DNA from: Megamerina dolium
Taxonomy: Eukaryota; Arthropoda; Insecta; Diptera; Megamerinidae
Length of the DNA: 64,000 nt
NCBI GenBank assembly: GCA_963854835.1
Contig: OY978529.1
Coordinates: forward strand, 4,374,501 to 4,438,500
Direction of reading: 5' to 3'
In this document: positions 10,541-23,394 of the stretch, one piece after another
How the letters are laid out: every line of letters starts with the position of its first letter
Position numbering within the stretch: the stretch's first letter is position 1
Translations under genes and position numbers: made by a program
Notes under the pieces: model-generated
What the model saw: only the letters and a program-made list of their open reading frames with translations
What the model was told of the DNA's origin: nothing
Databases searched by the model: none

Positions 10541-11949
10541 TATATTTCTTTAGAAGATACTTCACCATTGTCTTCATCCCCTAGGAAGTCCAGGAGCATT
10601 TTGTATGGGCGCCCTTAATAAGGGGTGAAGATAGGGGGAAAGTATATTTCGTAGAAATATTTGGGAGAAATATGCCTTGAGGGTCACTCAAGGTAGGGTA
10701 GGGTAGCGAATGAATATTTTACCAACATAGAAGCGATATTTGGACAGCTAATGGACATTTATTCTTGCTGAATTAAACGGGTGCTTGCTCTGCTCGATTG
10801 ATACACCAATATGTGGGTTGTATTGGGAAATTTTATTATACAGTCATCTAAAAAATAAATCAGATCAACCGATTTAATCTTATACGTCCAATTTTTGCGA
10901 TCAGGAAGAACTTTTAATCACATAAAATATGTTTTATAGTAGCAAGAGTCATACAATCGAATTCCAATGAATAAATTATTTAAAATTTAAAGGTGTACAT
11001 TCCCCCATTAAAAATAGTCCATCCAACTGAAAATGAAAATACAACTGCATGTGAAGTCGACGCAATTGTTCAACATGAATTTATGATTGCTGATAACCAT
11101 TTATCTCTACATGCTACTACTACAACACAAGCACTTGTATTAGGCCAAAGTAGAATGTGATATACAGTCCTATATATCAAATAACTTATTGTTATTATTG
11201 TTTTTGCATTTTTCAAAAATGCCACCACCATAATGGGCACACACGTATGGTGCATACACTTTATGGCAACATTCTAGTGCAATTTATGACACATTTCCGT
11301 CAAAATATACAACTCAAAATTGTTGATATCGAACGTAGGAATGGACGAGCGAACGAACGAACGAACGAACGAATTCAATTGAACCGAAGCGAAGCGTAGC
11401 AAACCGAATCAACAAACAGCTAGACAACTATCTATCAAATAATCGCATCGAGCATTTCGCTAGGGATTTTCTGCATTTAACAGCGACCGTTGGCGTTAAG
11501 TGTAATCAGTCGTAAAAATCAGCAACGACAGCAGCGCTTTAGAGGCGAGCATATGGTAAATACACCACCATCGCCACTATTAAGCGGACAGACAGACAGA
11601 CAAATAGACACATCAAAGGAAATGCCTATCGTTGTCAACGACATAAATCGCAATGACATCACAAACATTTCGATGTTGCTGTTGTTGATTACAAATTACC
11701 GAAAGTGAGAAGATGCCCCTTCTCTGATGTTAAGGACGTTAAGTAGGAGTGAGTTTGTATGGGAGACATTTCTTCTAGCGAATTCGGGTTAAAAAGGGTT
11801 AAGCATTCGCGCTATACGAGATTAAATCTTGAGAAAGGCAACAGATAAAGGAACACAATTAATTAAATATAATAAAATAGCATATAGATACAGTTAACTG
11901 TATCTAAGTGAATCATAATTCCCTAATGGATAGCAGAGAAATAAGGAAA
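10541..11949. other. Spacer with one Repeat-G unit and an (ACGA)n microsatellite
   Basis: The Repeat-G unit is listed separately at 10590-10715. (ACGA)n lies at 11347-11372 and a GACA tract near 11590-11603. No gene recognised. Confidence 0.5.
10590..10715 (+). repeat. Repeat-G, single unit
   Basis: Shows the unit's order cattttgtatgggcg, aagatagggggaaagtat, then gaaatatttgggaga. It matches the array units at 40727-41020 with moderate divergence. Confidence 0.5.
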
Positions 11950-13167
11950 TATCAGGTGTAGTAAGAAGAAATCCATTATTTTCTCTAATAGATGGCTTTA
12001 GTAATCTGTATCTCGCGTTGTAAAAGTGCGAAAGATAGGATTTCGTACTAAATTAAATTTTCAGGCAGTTTTGTGATTCCTTGACTCAGTATTGTTTGAG
12101 CACGCGTCAAAGATGGACACCAGTAAAGTGAAAATACGCCATATTTTACAGTTTTTCTTCGATAAAGGCGAAAACGCAAGCCACATGGCTGAAAATGTGA
12201 ATAGTGTTTATGGTCCTAATACTGTAACAGCGAATCACGTGCAATTTTGGTCGAGTCGATTCCGTTCCGGCAATTTTGATGTCAAAGATGCACCACGCTC
12301 TGGAATGCCAATTGTCGAAAATACCGACAAAATAATAAAAATCGTCGAGTTTGACCGTTATGTAAGCACTGTTTCTATTGCCCAGGAGCTAAACATTGCA
12401 CAAAAATTCGTTTGAAACCATTTAAATAAGGCTGGATACCAAAAGAAGCTCGATGTATGGGTGCCACACGAGTTAACGCAAAAAGACCTCATTGACCGAA
12501 TTTTCCATCCATTTCTGATGCGGAGTGTTACTGGTGATGAAAAGTGGGTCACTTACGACAACGTCAAGCAAAAACGGTAGTGGTTGAATAGCGGTGAGCC
12601 GGCGCAAACGATGGCCAAGCCAAGATTGACGGTCAAGAAGGTTTTGCAATGTGTTTGGTGGAATTGGCCGGGAATCATCTACTATGAGCTGCTGCCCTAC
12701 GGCCAAACTCTTAATTCGGACCTGTACTGTCAACAATTGGACCGCCTGAAGGAAGCAATTGGATGGAATTTTGGATGGAATTGTGTTCCATCAGGACAAC
12801 GCCAAGCCACACACATCGATAGTGACTCGACAGAAGCTTCGGAAGCTTGATTGGGAGGTTCTTATGCATCCACCTTATAGTTTGGACCTAGCACCAAGTG
12901 ATTACTACCTGTTTCTGGCCATGGCGAATGATTTTGCTGGTGAAAAATCCGCCTCAAGAGAAGCTTGTGAAAATCGACTGTCCCAGTTTTTTGTCAATAG
13001 GTACGACGGTTTCTATGGGAGTGGCATTATGAAATTACTTTCAAAATGACAACATGTTATCGAACAAAACGGTGCATATTCGACCTAAATCGGATCATTC
13101 TAACTATGCTAAATAAAAACTTGAATTTAATACAAAAATAATGGATTTCTTTTTACTAGACCTTATA
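11950..13167 (+). mobile_element. Mariner (DD34D, mellifera-like) with both ends
   Basis: Inverted ends are visible: atcaggtgtagtaagaagaa at the left (11951) and, complemented, ataaggtctagtaaaaagaa at the right (to about 13167), both continuing atccattatttt. The transposase starts at MDTSKVKIRHILQFFF (12113). An N-terminal helix-turn-helix region runs to about 12415, followed by a stop. The catalytic half contains TGDEKWVTYDNVKQKR (first Asp), CVWWNWPGIIYYELLPYG, FHQDNAKPHTSIVTRQKL (second Asp) and DLAPSDYYLF (third Asp, 34 residues on). At least two stops and a frameshift near 12760 inactivate it. About 1.22 kb, close to the usual mariner length. A 3' fragment of the same family is at 56467-57060. 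Confidence 0.88.
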
Positions 13168-14539
13168 GTTGAAATTTGCAATGCAAGGGGGACACTCACA
13201 GCATGGTGTCATCTTGCCTAAGATAAGACCTTCGATTGTAATTCTAGAACAAAACATGTCAAATGAGACAAACCAGTCATTCAGTCGGTAAGTTAGTAGT
13301 CATTTAAATCATTTTCAAAATAAGCAAAACAAACAAAAAATTGTTTGCAATAAAATACAGAAAATAGTGAAGAACATTAATAATTTGTTGTTTTTTTTTT
13401 TTTTTTTTTGCCAACGTCGTCGTCGAAAAGTAGCCATAAATCCATCCGAATCGTCATAACTTTTATTTTTATTGCCTTTACGATATGGTACGCAAACGAC
13501 ATTAAAGTATGGTAACAATGTCATGTGGCAACTGATTCCCTTTCCACCTCGCTCTAGTCTGTCTGCTTGTTTGTTATGTACGTACATACAACTAAATATG
13601 CAAACGCTTGCAATTTATTTTACAACAATTACAAATACAAACAACTGAATGGAATGAACTCACCAACCACATCATCCCAATGCATATTAGCCCATCCCAA
13701 CGAAATTGTATCCAGCCGAACTGAATCGATTCGAACCAGGCCAACCAGCCGGATTGACAAAATGTCATATTGGGTCGTCACCGCTGCCGTCCACGATGTC
13801 AGTCGTCAGTCATGGTGCTGTTAATGTTGGTGGTCTACCTGGTGTATACGAGTATTTCCCGGTTAAGTACCAAACCCTTTGTAAAGTTAGGTTTAACTAA
13901 ATGTCTTACTCATACTACATCTTTTTCGCTTTCTCCCTTCCATTTGTAAATTATTACATAGTTATAAAATTATTACATTTTAACAGGACACCACCCAACA
14001 ACATGGCATATGCAAATGCAAATGCATTTTTCTATACACACAAGTTGCTTTAATAATTTTTCGCTGCATTCGCAATCGCATTGCACAATCATAAATTAAG
14101 TTCTCTTCATGACTCTCTTCATGGTGGAGGTGATGTTGATGGTGGTGATGGTAATAATAATAATATGTAATAATCGTATCGTGTTTAAGTAATAAGAAAT
14201 GAAAACAACAACAAAAACAAAAATGATTTTCTACCTCTCCAACTGCAGTCAACAAATGCAGCACCTGATTACATACATAGATTTTATTTCCATTACATTT
14301 CATTTGATATTTGACAATTCATGTGGACATTCCACCCAGCCGATTGCCATCGAATGACATTGGCAAATGCTGCAACGTCATCAAACGGCAAAAATGTATT
14401 ATAAATTATTGAAATGAAATCGATATTTCTATGACTAACGACTGATAAGTTGGTTTTTATTCATTTTATGTGCTACCCTTTCAAAGCCATGCCGCCAATT
14501 AAGAATATGTATAAAAATTTATTTAGAATGATACTCTGA
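13168..14539. other. Spacer
   Basis: A 19-T run at 13391-13409 and (GGT/GAT)n near 14128-14150. Short open frames lack domains. Confidence 0.5.
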
Positions 14540-15160
14540 ATGAAGCTGAACATCCTGGGTGGAAGCAATCAGGTGTGGATACTATGGATTCGAGGTTACG
14601 TGGGAATTACAGGAAACGAAAAGGCAGATGAACTCGCTAGAAAGGGAGCAGCAACACCGTTTGTACGCCCGGAAACATTCGGCGGTTTGGGAAAGGGCAA
14701 CTTCTACAAAATCTTTAGGGAAGCAGAAGATATACAAAGTAAGCAATATTGGGACAATCTACCGGGGTTACTACAATCAAAGTCACTCTTAGGAATATAT
14801 AACCCAAATAGATTTGAGGATTGTATGAAACTAAACCAGAATAACCTAAGAATCATTACAGGAATTCTGATAGGACATTGTAGGCTGAACTATCGTCTGA
14901 CAAAACTGGAAATTTACTCTAATGAAATTTGTAATGAAAACTCAAAACACGTACTAGAAGTGTGCCCCGCACTAATGCAAAAACGAAAGAAACTTCTAGG
15001 TGAACATCTACTAACTGATGGGACAATCAGACTCGGGAATATAGACGTAATACTACATTTCATAGGGGACGTTGGACTGAAAGAAATACTTTGAACCAAA
15101 ATGAAGGGAAATCTTATAGGTCACGGTGCTATATTCCCATTAACAATAATAATAATACAC
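14540..15160 (+). pseudogene. LINE-C ORF2 C-terminus (end of RNase H plus tail domain)
   Basis: A 184-codon open frame begins inside the RNase H domain with VWILWIRGYVGITGNEKADELARKG (normally W-x-x-GH-x-G-x-x-GNE-x-AD; here GY replaces GH, losing the usual His). Then come TPFVRPETFGGL, the conserved NNLRIITGILIGHCRLNYRL segment and a C-terminal region with CNENSKHVLEVCPAL, a variant of the LINE zinc-finger-like block. It ends at ...GLKEIL, followed by a short 3' UTR and a (TAA)n tail near 15143-15155. The frame is intact but 5'-truncated, lacking reverse transcriptase and most of RNase H. Probably the youngest LINE-C copy here. Confidence 0.82.
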
Positions 15161-15489
15161 TGGTCAATGAATTTACACACATTTGGTTAGGATATAAAAT
15201 TATTATTATTATTTTGCTTTCTTTCATGATATTGAAACGAGGGTTTTTAGTATAAATTAGCTCAATATTTTGATTTCTCCTTAACCCGGCGAATCGGCTC
15301 TTAAGATATTCCATTTATTTGGGAATGTGAAGAAATTTTATTGAATGAACCCACCTAAGAAGTTGCCCCTTGGGTTAGAAAATCGTTAGAGAAAATATTT
15401 AAATTTTTTCGCGATATAATTTTTAATTACACATAGAACAACATTATTGTGGAATCGCCTGCTTGGCTCTCAGTTTGACAATTCAACAA

Positions 15490-15785
15490 AATCTTTCAGA
15501 GAAAATTAAAAATTTTTTCTATTCTTCTGGCACTTCAAATTTGCAAATGAAAAATCATCTGAAAGATCGTAGTAACAAGATTTAGAAAAATTGATATCAC
15601 AACAATTCTGCTGTTCAGCATCAACCAATTGCAAACTCAATAAATTTTCTTTGGAAAAATGAAAAATTTTTCTATTCTTCTACAACAACAAATTTGCTGT
15701 GAAAATCATCTTAAAGATCATTGTAACAAGGTTCAGAAAAGTGATATTACAACAATTCTGCTGTTCAAAGTCAGCTAATCAATAT
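15490..15785. repeat. Two-copy tandem duplication, unit about 145-155 bp
   Basis: Unit 1 (about 15497-15645) and unit 2 (about 15657-15785) share ttttctattcttct, tcatctgaaagatc/tcatcttaaagatc, gtaacaag and acaacaattctgctgttca in the same order. Noncoding; abuts the LINE-D 5' truncation point. Confidence 0.7.
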
Positions 15786-17510
15786 AATATGTCTCCGATT
15801 TTCTCTGCATGTGTACCAATGGCCCAGTGGCCTGCGCATACTGCTATTTGTTTGTGTACGACGGCTCTAGATCTACTCAGAAGGCTCTTTGTCTTCTTCT
15901 TATTGTAGTCTGGCCAGGTGGCTTTTGAAATTGCGCAGGTTGTGGTGCTTGTCCGTTTCCGCTGTGCTTTGTTTAGATAGTATTTTTGAATAATCCCCTT
16001 GGCTTCGGCTAGAGGATCGCCCACATCGGCATTGGTTGTTCGTTTATTGTCTGCAGATGAACCTCTACGGGGTAGATCATCAGCATTTTCGTTACCTGCG
16101 ATTCCCTTGTGTTCTGAAACCCAGATAACTGATATTTCGAGGTTGGCAGTTACTGAGGTTATTATTTGTATACATTCTCCGACCAGCTTTGAGCTAACAA
16201 TTGGTGCTGCTAGCGCCTTTATAGCTGCCTGGCTGTCGGAGAGAATTGTTGCCCTTCCAGTTATGTTCCTCTGCTGGAGCAATTCGCAGGCTTGCAGAAT
16301 CGCGTATACTTCCGCCTGGAACACATTGCAGTAAGATGGGAGTTTTATGGATGTTGATATTGCTAAGGACTCCGAGTAGATTCCTGCTCCAACTCCAGAG
16401 TCCATTTTGGAACCATCAGTAAAAATTTGTGTATCCCTACCGGCCAGGATTCCACCTTTCTTCCATTCATTCCTACTTGGAAATATAGCCTTAATGTCAC
16501 TCTCAAAAGCCAGCTTGCGAGGGAAAAAGTCCGTTCTGTTGTCAACTCTATTCTGTACTCTGAACTTTCTGTAATTTATTGATGTTGGAGTTCTTTCGAA
16601 GAGCTTCCCACCAAACTACAGACTCATAGATCTGCAACGGTCTCACCACCGCTTGGTACATTCAGAGCACCATGTTCGGCCTTAGACCCCACTTCTTACC
16701 AAACATCGATTTGCAAGCATAGAAAGCGATACAGGACTTCCGTACTCTCTTCTCGATGCATGTTTTCCAATTCAGTTTGCAGTCTATAGTCAGTCCCAGA
16801 TACTTGGTACTGTTCGATAAGGTTAATTGTTTCCATTTAATGTTGATAGTCTGAAGGTAGATGATTTGTACTTCCTCGTAAAGAGTAGTAACTCCGTCTT
16901 ATCGGGCTTCAACCTTAGGCCACATTCTTGTGCTTTGCTAATGTTCTTTCCATGATTTCACTCATCATGCAAGCGAAGGGATCAGAAACTAGAATCGCCA
17001 CATCTTCAGCGTACGCTACAATCTTAACCCAATATGCGTTAAGTTCCACAGGGATATCGTTTATAGTTATGCGCCAAAGTAGGGGGGCGGCAACACACCC
17101 TCCTGCAGTGTGCCCCTACGTACCTGCTTACTACGTTTCGCACCCCCTAGCTCAGCTGTTATTACGCAGTTAAGAAGTAGGGATGAGATCCAATTCCTTA
17201 TTGGTTCTGCTATTTCTGCCCTGGTAAGGGCGGATTTAATCGCATCTGCCTTGACGTTGTTGAACACTTCCTCTACGTCAAAAAACGCCACCAGAGTGAA
17301 TTGTTTATGCAGGAGGGACTTCTCCACTGTGCGTACCATTTCATGTAGCGCACTTTTTGTTGACCTCCCCCTCAAGTAAGCGTGTTGCACTGTAGAGAGA
17401 GATTGCTCATCTAGAAGCTCCCGCATATGTAAGTCTAAGATTCTCTCTAGAGTTTTTAATACGAAGGACATAAGGCTTATTGGCCTTAAATCTGTGGCCA
17501 ATTCAATTAT
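15785..17510 (-). mobile_element. LINE-D: reverse transcriptase plus RNase H relic
   Basis: Read right to left. LRPISLMSFVLKTLERILDL (fingers), QHAYLRGRSTKSALHE and FTLVAFFDVEEVFNNV (palm motif A) are open at 17067-17501. After a frame change, IVAYAEDVAILV is the catalytic block with YAED in place of YADD. The RNase H domain is split near 16400: a degraded FTDGSKM is followed by VFQAEVYAILQACELL, RATILSDSQAAIKALAAP and EHKGIAGNENADDLPRRG. A basic tail (NKKKTKSLLSRSRAVVHKQIAVCAGHWAIG...) follows. The N-terminal endonuclease and C-terminal zinc finger are absent. Domain order fits RNase H-bearing LINE clades such as Loa or I. Inactive. Confidence 0.85.
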
Positions 17511-17665
17511 TTAAGTATTTATATGAATTTGCAATCACCAACTCTAATATCTTATAGCATGCATTCTTATTTTCTTCAATGTTACCTATAATATTGCTAC
17601 GATTACAACGCGGCTTATAGTAATGATGTCAAAATCGCTTTATCATTTATCGATGCTAATATGAA

Positions 17666-18854
17666 CATCGACCAAATTTTCACACTGCGCCAAATCCTGG
17701 AGAAGACCCAAGAAAAACAGATCGACACAAACCACCTATTTGCTGATTATAAAGCCGCTTTCGACAGTCCGATAAGGGATTACCTCTACGCAACAATGTC
17801 TGAGTTCGGTATTCCTGCAAAGTTCATTCGACTTTATAGAATGACACTGCATAACTCCCGTTGTGCAGTGAAAATTGGGAAGGACCTCTCCGCACCGTTT
17901 AATACCGAACGGGGTTTCAGACAAATTGATTCGTTATCGAGCGACTTCTTCAATCTTATTATGGAGAAAATAATACGAGCTGCTGATCTACGACATAATG
18001 GCACTATCTTCAACAAAAGTGTCATGCTGTTAGCGTATGCCGATATTGACATAATCAGCATGAACACGCGAGCAGTCAGTGCAGCATTCTCAGAGTTAGA
18101 AAGAGAGTCGCGTCGGATGGGTCTTACGGTGAACGAGGGCAAGACGAAGTATTTAGTGTCAACAATCAAAGAGTCTCGTCGTCTTGGACAGCACGTCACT
18201 GTTAATAACTACGCTTTTGAAGTAGTAAGGGAATTTGTCTAAATTGGAACCAGCATTAAGAGCAGTAATGACGTCAGCCTGGAGATATTGCGAAGGTTCA
18301 GTCTTGCAAACAGGTCCTACTTTGGGCTAAGTAAGCAATTGAGAAGTCGAGCTCTCTCTCGAAGAACGAAAACTACACTCTACAAGTCTCTCATCATGCC
18401 TGTCCTTACAAATGGCGCTGAAGCCTGGACAATTTCCACCTCGGATGAGCGAATGCTTAGAGTTTTCGAGAGAAAAGTCCTACGCAAGATCTTTGGACCT
18501 ATTTGCGTTGGTGGCGAGTACCGAATAAGGTACAACCATGAGCTGTACGAGCTGTATGCCGATATTGACATAGTAAAGCGCATTAAAATCCAGCGGCTGC
18601 GCTGGCTAGGTCATGTCGAGCGAATGGAAGAACACGCTCCAGCTAAGAAGCTGTTATATTCGGAACCCGCTGGAGTACGACGTAGAAGAGGAAGACCTAA
18701 CCTCCGGTGGAAAGACCAAGTACTGGAGAACCTGACGGCGCTTGGAATTTCTAACTGGCGCCAGCTAGCGAAGAACAAAGATGGCTGGCGAAGCATGTTA
18801 TATTCGGCCTAAATCGATATTCGGTTGTTATGGTCACATAATTAAGTAAGTAAG
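17666..18854 (+). mobile_element. LINE-B copy 2, best-preserved reverse transcriptase fragment
   Basis: 5'-truncated RTE-like LINE flanked by taatatgaa (17657-17665 and 18855-18863). One frame runs from 17661 to 18812 and is broken only by a TAA at 18240-18242, where other copies read V-Y-L-G-T. Order: IDQIFTLRQILEKTQE, LFADYKAAFDSPIRD (motif A), MTLHNSRCAVKIGKDLSAPF, GFRQIDSLSSDFFNLIMEKI, AYADIDIISMN (motif C, one of the two Asp of YADD lost by an in-frame 3-nt deletion), ESRRLGQHVTVNNY, FGLSKQLRSRALSRRTKTTL, MPVLTNGAEAWTISTSDERM, RLRWLGHVERMEEHAPAKK and GVRRRRGRPNLRWKDQ. The tail is ggttgttatggtcacataatt plus (AAGT)n. Confidence 0.9.
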
Positions 18855-19708
18855 TAATATGAATTTATCCTTAAGGCTGAGACTATATAGAAAAAATTAA
18901 TCTGAATCCAAATATGTGCATAGATATGTCTGCAAATAATCATCAGTTTTTTTCTCACATTGCAATAGACATATACTATACGGATATCATTATGCTCCTC
19001 CGCCAAAAATATATTGACAAGTTGTAGAAAACCCGAAAAATCGAAAAAAAAAAAAAAAAAAAAAGCAGCATTGCATTCTAAAGTAAGTAGTAGTACATAA
19101 TTTACATGCTTTCACCAGCCATTACTACCAAACTTACAAACTACATACTTTATGTTACGGTTACTAGTTACTCCAATACGATTGACATTATTCGAACATG
19201 CACAATATAACCATCACGTGCGTAGTTTTGGGTTGGCGTAGTGGAATTCTCGCACATTTATTTTGTTTTAACTTGTCTAATTCGCATATGCAAATCGAAA
19301 CGAACATAAAGGGACAACAAGCATTGAAGAATGTCAAAGAAGAAGAAAGAAAAACATTCAGACATTTAGTAGCACAACATGTGCTGGCCCCTCAATCACT
19401 TGTGTTCTCTATATGAGAATGAGAGATACTCATGCATATATTGTTGCTGAAATGTCACTACTTGTCACTTGATTTGACCAAAATGAAGAAATTGTATACA
19501 GATAGAGAAAAAATTGAAGCCTTTTATATATTCTCAATGTTTTTTTTTTGAATCTTTGCTTTCCACCCACGTACATACTCTAGTTTCTTTTTATAGATTC
19601 ATTGTCACATTTTCACATACTAGTATGCACTCTCAGATTCCACATTATCCGAGTTCTTCTAGTCAATAGTCATCTACTAAAAATGCTAGTAGCCAAATTG
19701 AGCCACTG

Positions 19709-19737
19709 CCACCGCCGCCGCCGCCGCCGCCGCCGCC
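19709..19737. repeat. (CCG)n microsatellite
   Basis: About nine CCG units, notable for high GC in an AT-rich window; followed by CAGT/CAGC tetranucleotides. Confidence 0.9.
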
Positions 19738-20149
19738 ACAGTCAACCAGCCACCCGGTCAGCCACTCAGTCAGTCAGTCAGCCAGCCAAGTCAACTCGTC
19801 TTTCAATCCAAAGAAATTCCAGCAAGCTAGTCAGTTCGTAGTTTGGTTTGCTGGTTGGCTGGCGTAAAGCTTTTTCAGTTGTATACAATGATGTTCTTCC
19901 TTTTTTTTTTTTTTTTTGCAATTTTTTTATTTTGTCCTGCAATTTGAATGCGGAATGTGTCAATGGTTGGGATTACAATGACTCTACAACGGCAACGACA
20001 AGAACGACGAATCTCTTGTTTTATTGTTGAATGTATGCAAGTATGTTTCAGTCAGTTTACTATTTATTATAAGGCACTTTTATGTCACTATGTTACAGAC
20101 TTGCTTACTACTTAGTTGAGGCAGAGAAATATGTAGTAAGGGAAAGAAC

Positions 20150-20172
20150 GAGAGAGAGAGAGAGAGAGAGAG
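20150..20172. repeat. (GA)n microsatellite
   Basis: Perfect AG run of about 11 units. Confidence 0.9.
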
Positions 20173-21024
20173 TGAGTGTGGCTCAATAACTGGCCATGTT
20201 ATTGGCTTATTGGTTGTTTGGTTCGGTTCCGACGTGGACGACGACATGTTTTGTAATTCAAACACGCAACATTGACAATAGAATGTGTCAATATCAAGTC
20301 ACAAACGAGCAGCCAACAAACTAAAGAAGACAATAAAGAAGATACAAGAAGGCTGTATCGATGGCTGTTGTGTGATGATGCTACGAGTAGCTTGCGGAGG
20401 TGTTTTGGTGATGGCAGCAAAATTGCAAGTACAATTCTCTTTTGCAATTTCTTCATTACAATACGATACAAAGCGATTTTATAGCATGTATAGTCGCCGA
20501 CAACTGGAGTAAATGTCAAAATGTAGAAAATCTACTATTTCATATACAAACAGTTGGCAAAATAATAAAAATACAAAAAATCTACATACGATATCATACA
20601 TATGTAAATCGAAAGTGTGATTTGGTTTGTCTACACACAAATTTTATTACTTTCTATGTTGGCATTTATTTGAAAAGAAGAAAAAAAAAACAACAACAAC
20701 AGCAAAAATCAACGGTTGGATATCTTTCTATTGCTATATGGCCTATGCATAATTCATAGATTTTCTGAAGCATTCGTACTACTATACTTATGAAATTTTG
20801 AAATACTATCAAGTGGGACAAATGTTCATTTTTAATATCTGCTATACTTATTTACTTATCGCATCAGCAATTGTTGTTCCATGAAAATCACAAATTTATA
20901 GTCGTTTTATTGCCACACATTTGGACACAAAAAAATTACTCAAACTATGGTTTTAGTTTACTTGAATGCTAAAGATATGAGAAGAAAATTTTATATAAAA
21001 AAAAAAAATTGCAGCATTTAACCT

Positions 21025-22116
21025 TGGTATGAACTGTTTAGCTCATTAAAATAGCCATCTACCGCAGACTCCACCTCTTCATTGTTTGCGCAAATCTTCT
21101 ACCAAAAAGCCATTTTTTCAAATTTGGAAATAGAAAATAATCCGAAGGAGGTAAATCTGGAGAATAAGGTGCGTGCTGAAGCAATTCGACCGTTAAGTCG
21201 TTGATTTTGGCCATCGCAATAGCGGATGTGTGAACTGGTAGATTGTCTTGATGAAACAACACTTTCTTTTTCGCCAAATGCGGACTTTCCTCTTTAATTT
21301 CATCACTTAAACGCTGCAACAAATGTTGCATAATACTCGCCGTTGATTGCTTTTCCTTTTAGAAGATAATCAATAAAAATTATCCCACGTGCATCTCAAA
21401 AAACAGACGCCATAACCTTGCCTGCAGATGGAACGATTCTCCCCTTTCAGTTCACTGGTTTGACTACCCCTTTGTCTCAAGTGGGAACTGGTGGACCTTT
21501 GTCTCATCCATGGTTCCTAATCGATGCAAAAACTCGGCTTCATTACTGTGAAACATCGCCAAGCACTCTAGAGAAACATCTTCACGACGTTGTTTTTGTT
21601 CTATTGTGAGCGAAAGCGGTAGCCATCTTGCACACAGCTTTTTCATCTCCAAATTTTCGGTCAATATACGATGTATAGCACTTTTTGAATTGTCTGTAAT
21701 TTTACCTAGCTCACGCATCTTCAGCCGGCGATCATCCAATACCATTTTGTGGATTTTCTTAACCGTTTCTGGCGTGGCCACCTGAATTAGTTGACCACTA
21801 CGGTGTTCGTTTAAACTCTGCCATCCAATATTTTATGGTCGTAAACGAAAGAGCAGACTCCCCCAGAGTAGAATCTAGTTCGGCTTTAATATTCGTTGGA
21901 CTGAGACCTTTCAAATGAAAGTATTGAAATGAAAGTATTACAAATTCACTGAGGTCGTTAATTTTCAATGGCTCCAAATAAAATACTAAACAACGTGACG
22001 CCTTGAAACTTATAACAAATGTTTTATAAGGTTGCCACTTTTCACCAAAGCAATTTTTTTCAAACTACTGCCGCCATCTATATGTCAGGTCGGATAGTTC
22101 TGGGACCGCCCTCGTA
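21025..22116 (-). mobile_element. Irritans-type mariner copy 1, 3'-truncated
   Basis: Read right to left from the inverted end (complement of ggtcggatagttctgggacc, 22088-22116). Transposase blocks are VKKIHKMVLDDRRLKMRELG, SAIHRILTENLEMKKLCARW, EQKQRREDVSLECLAMFHSN, TMDETKVHQF (first Asp; the usual Trp is changed), LSDEIKEESPHLAKKKVLF and FHQDNLPVHTSAIAMAKIND (second Asp), then SPDLPPSDYFLFPNLKKWL (third Asp, DD34D). Stops and frameshifts are present and the last ~100 bp with the left end are missing. Related to 32768-34207, 51546-52591 and 63627-64000. Confidence 0.88.
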
Positions 22117-23382
22117 ACAACAGCGTCTCATATCCTCCGCTATTACGTAACGTGCACGCAACCCTCGAGGATATTGGAAATTTGCTTAACTTAGACTTTT
22201 CACAGCTTATCGATACCATTGTCAAAAAACTGAGCGTTTTGTTCATGTAGTACATAAATCTGCCTTGGCGGTCACGGATTGACAACGCATGGATCACATT
22301 TTCTCTAAACTCGAGAAAAATATGGCCAACTTAAATCGCGTCGAAATATGGCGTATTAAAATTTATATTGCGAAAAAATCATGATTTGATTTTACGTTTA
22401 TATTTGTATTCATGTTGTAGAAGTTGGGATGATCTGGTTGGTAAGTACTAGTTCCGCGACTAGTTCAGCGACTGAGTTTTGGTGGGTAAGTATTAGAACG
22501 GGGTACTTGAGGTCAATGATCTGTGAAACAAAACAAGACAAATACGGAAAATTTGAAAATTTGAAATAGACCGAAGCTCATTAAAGATATTGTATATCAT
22601 CTTGAGATATCACTAAATCCTATTGCTCTAAATTACATCCCCTTCAATAGCTTCAATATATCGAAGCATTTATCATATCGAAAATCTCTTAACAAATCTC
22701 CACAGAAAACGATGTGATAAAATTTTATTGAAATCACCAAACAACCACCAACTGCAACTGCCAGAGTACATGGAATGCATTGAAATCATAAGTCAAACAC
22801 AAAATATTATATTTTCAAATAAACATACGCAAAAATAATAAACATGTTCTCTCATCTGATATGTATTTGCGAGTGTGTGTGTGTGTTCAGACAATAATTG
22901 AAGTGTCTGTTATAACGGCGGTGGCACAAACTCAGGTACGACTGCATGGACTCATCGTCGTCCATCATTACAAATCATATGTACATTGAAATTGGCGAAT
23001 GTGAGGAAAAATTCCTTGAAATGTAATCAAAATAATATGATTTCAAGCACATGCAAAAGTATCATGAACATCATAATTGGCATCAGCAGCGGCAACATCA
23101 TTATTGCGTACGCCAACAACTGTTGCACATTATTGGTAAGATTGAATTTTGTGCAATTATTTCACACTCCCGTTGTATTTATTATTGCAATATTGCAGAA
23201 CATGCAGTCCAAAGTCGGCTTTTATCAGCCGCCAATGGCTACTACTAATTCTGCTTCCACTGATATTCTTACCAGTAGTGGCACTAGTATGCTTGATAGT
23301 TATGGGTAAGTGTAAATGGGTCGATATAAGCGACCCCACAATTGTGCGAAGGTATGTGAGTAAATACATTTAATAATTGAAA
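22117..23382. other. Spacer
   Basis: (GT)n near 22873-22886. The open frames at 22986-23373 overlap in three frames with no domain; not called as genes. Confidence 0.5.
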
Positions 23383-23394
23383 AGCAAAGGATTA

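Larger units (their letters stand above)
18864..21020. other. Microsatellite-rich spacer
   Basis: Poly-A 19046-19063, (CCG)n 19709-19737, (CAGT/CAGC)n 19764-19788, poly-T around 19901-19918, (GA)n 20150-20172 and (CAA)n near 20688-20703. Open frames follow these runs; none has a domain. Confidence 0.6.

Noticed and set aside
19602..19841. Frame with an Arg run (HCHRRRRRRRRHSQ)
   Set aside because: The Arg run is the (CCG)n microsatellite read in one frame; not a basic domain.
22986..23373. Overlapping frames in three plus frames and one minus frame
   Set aside because: Open in several frames by chance; no domain and no consistent coding signal.
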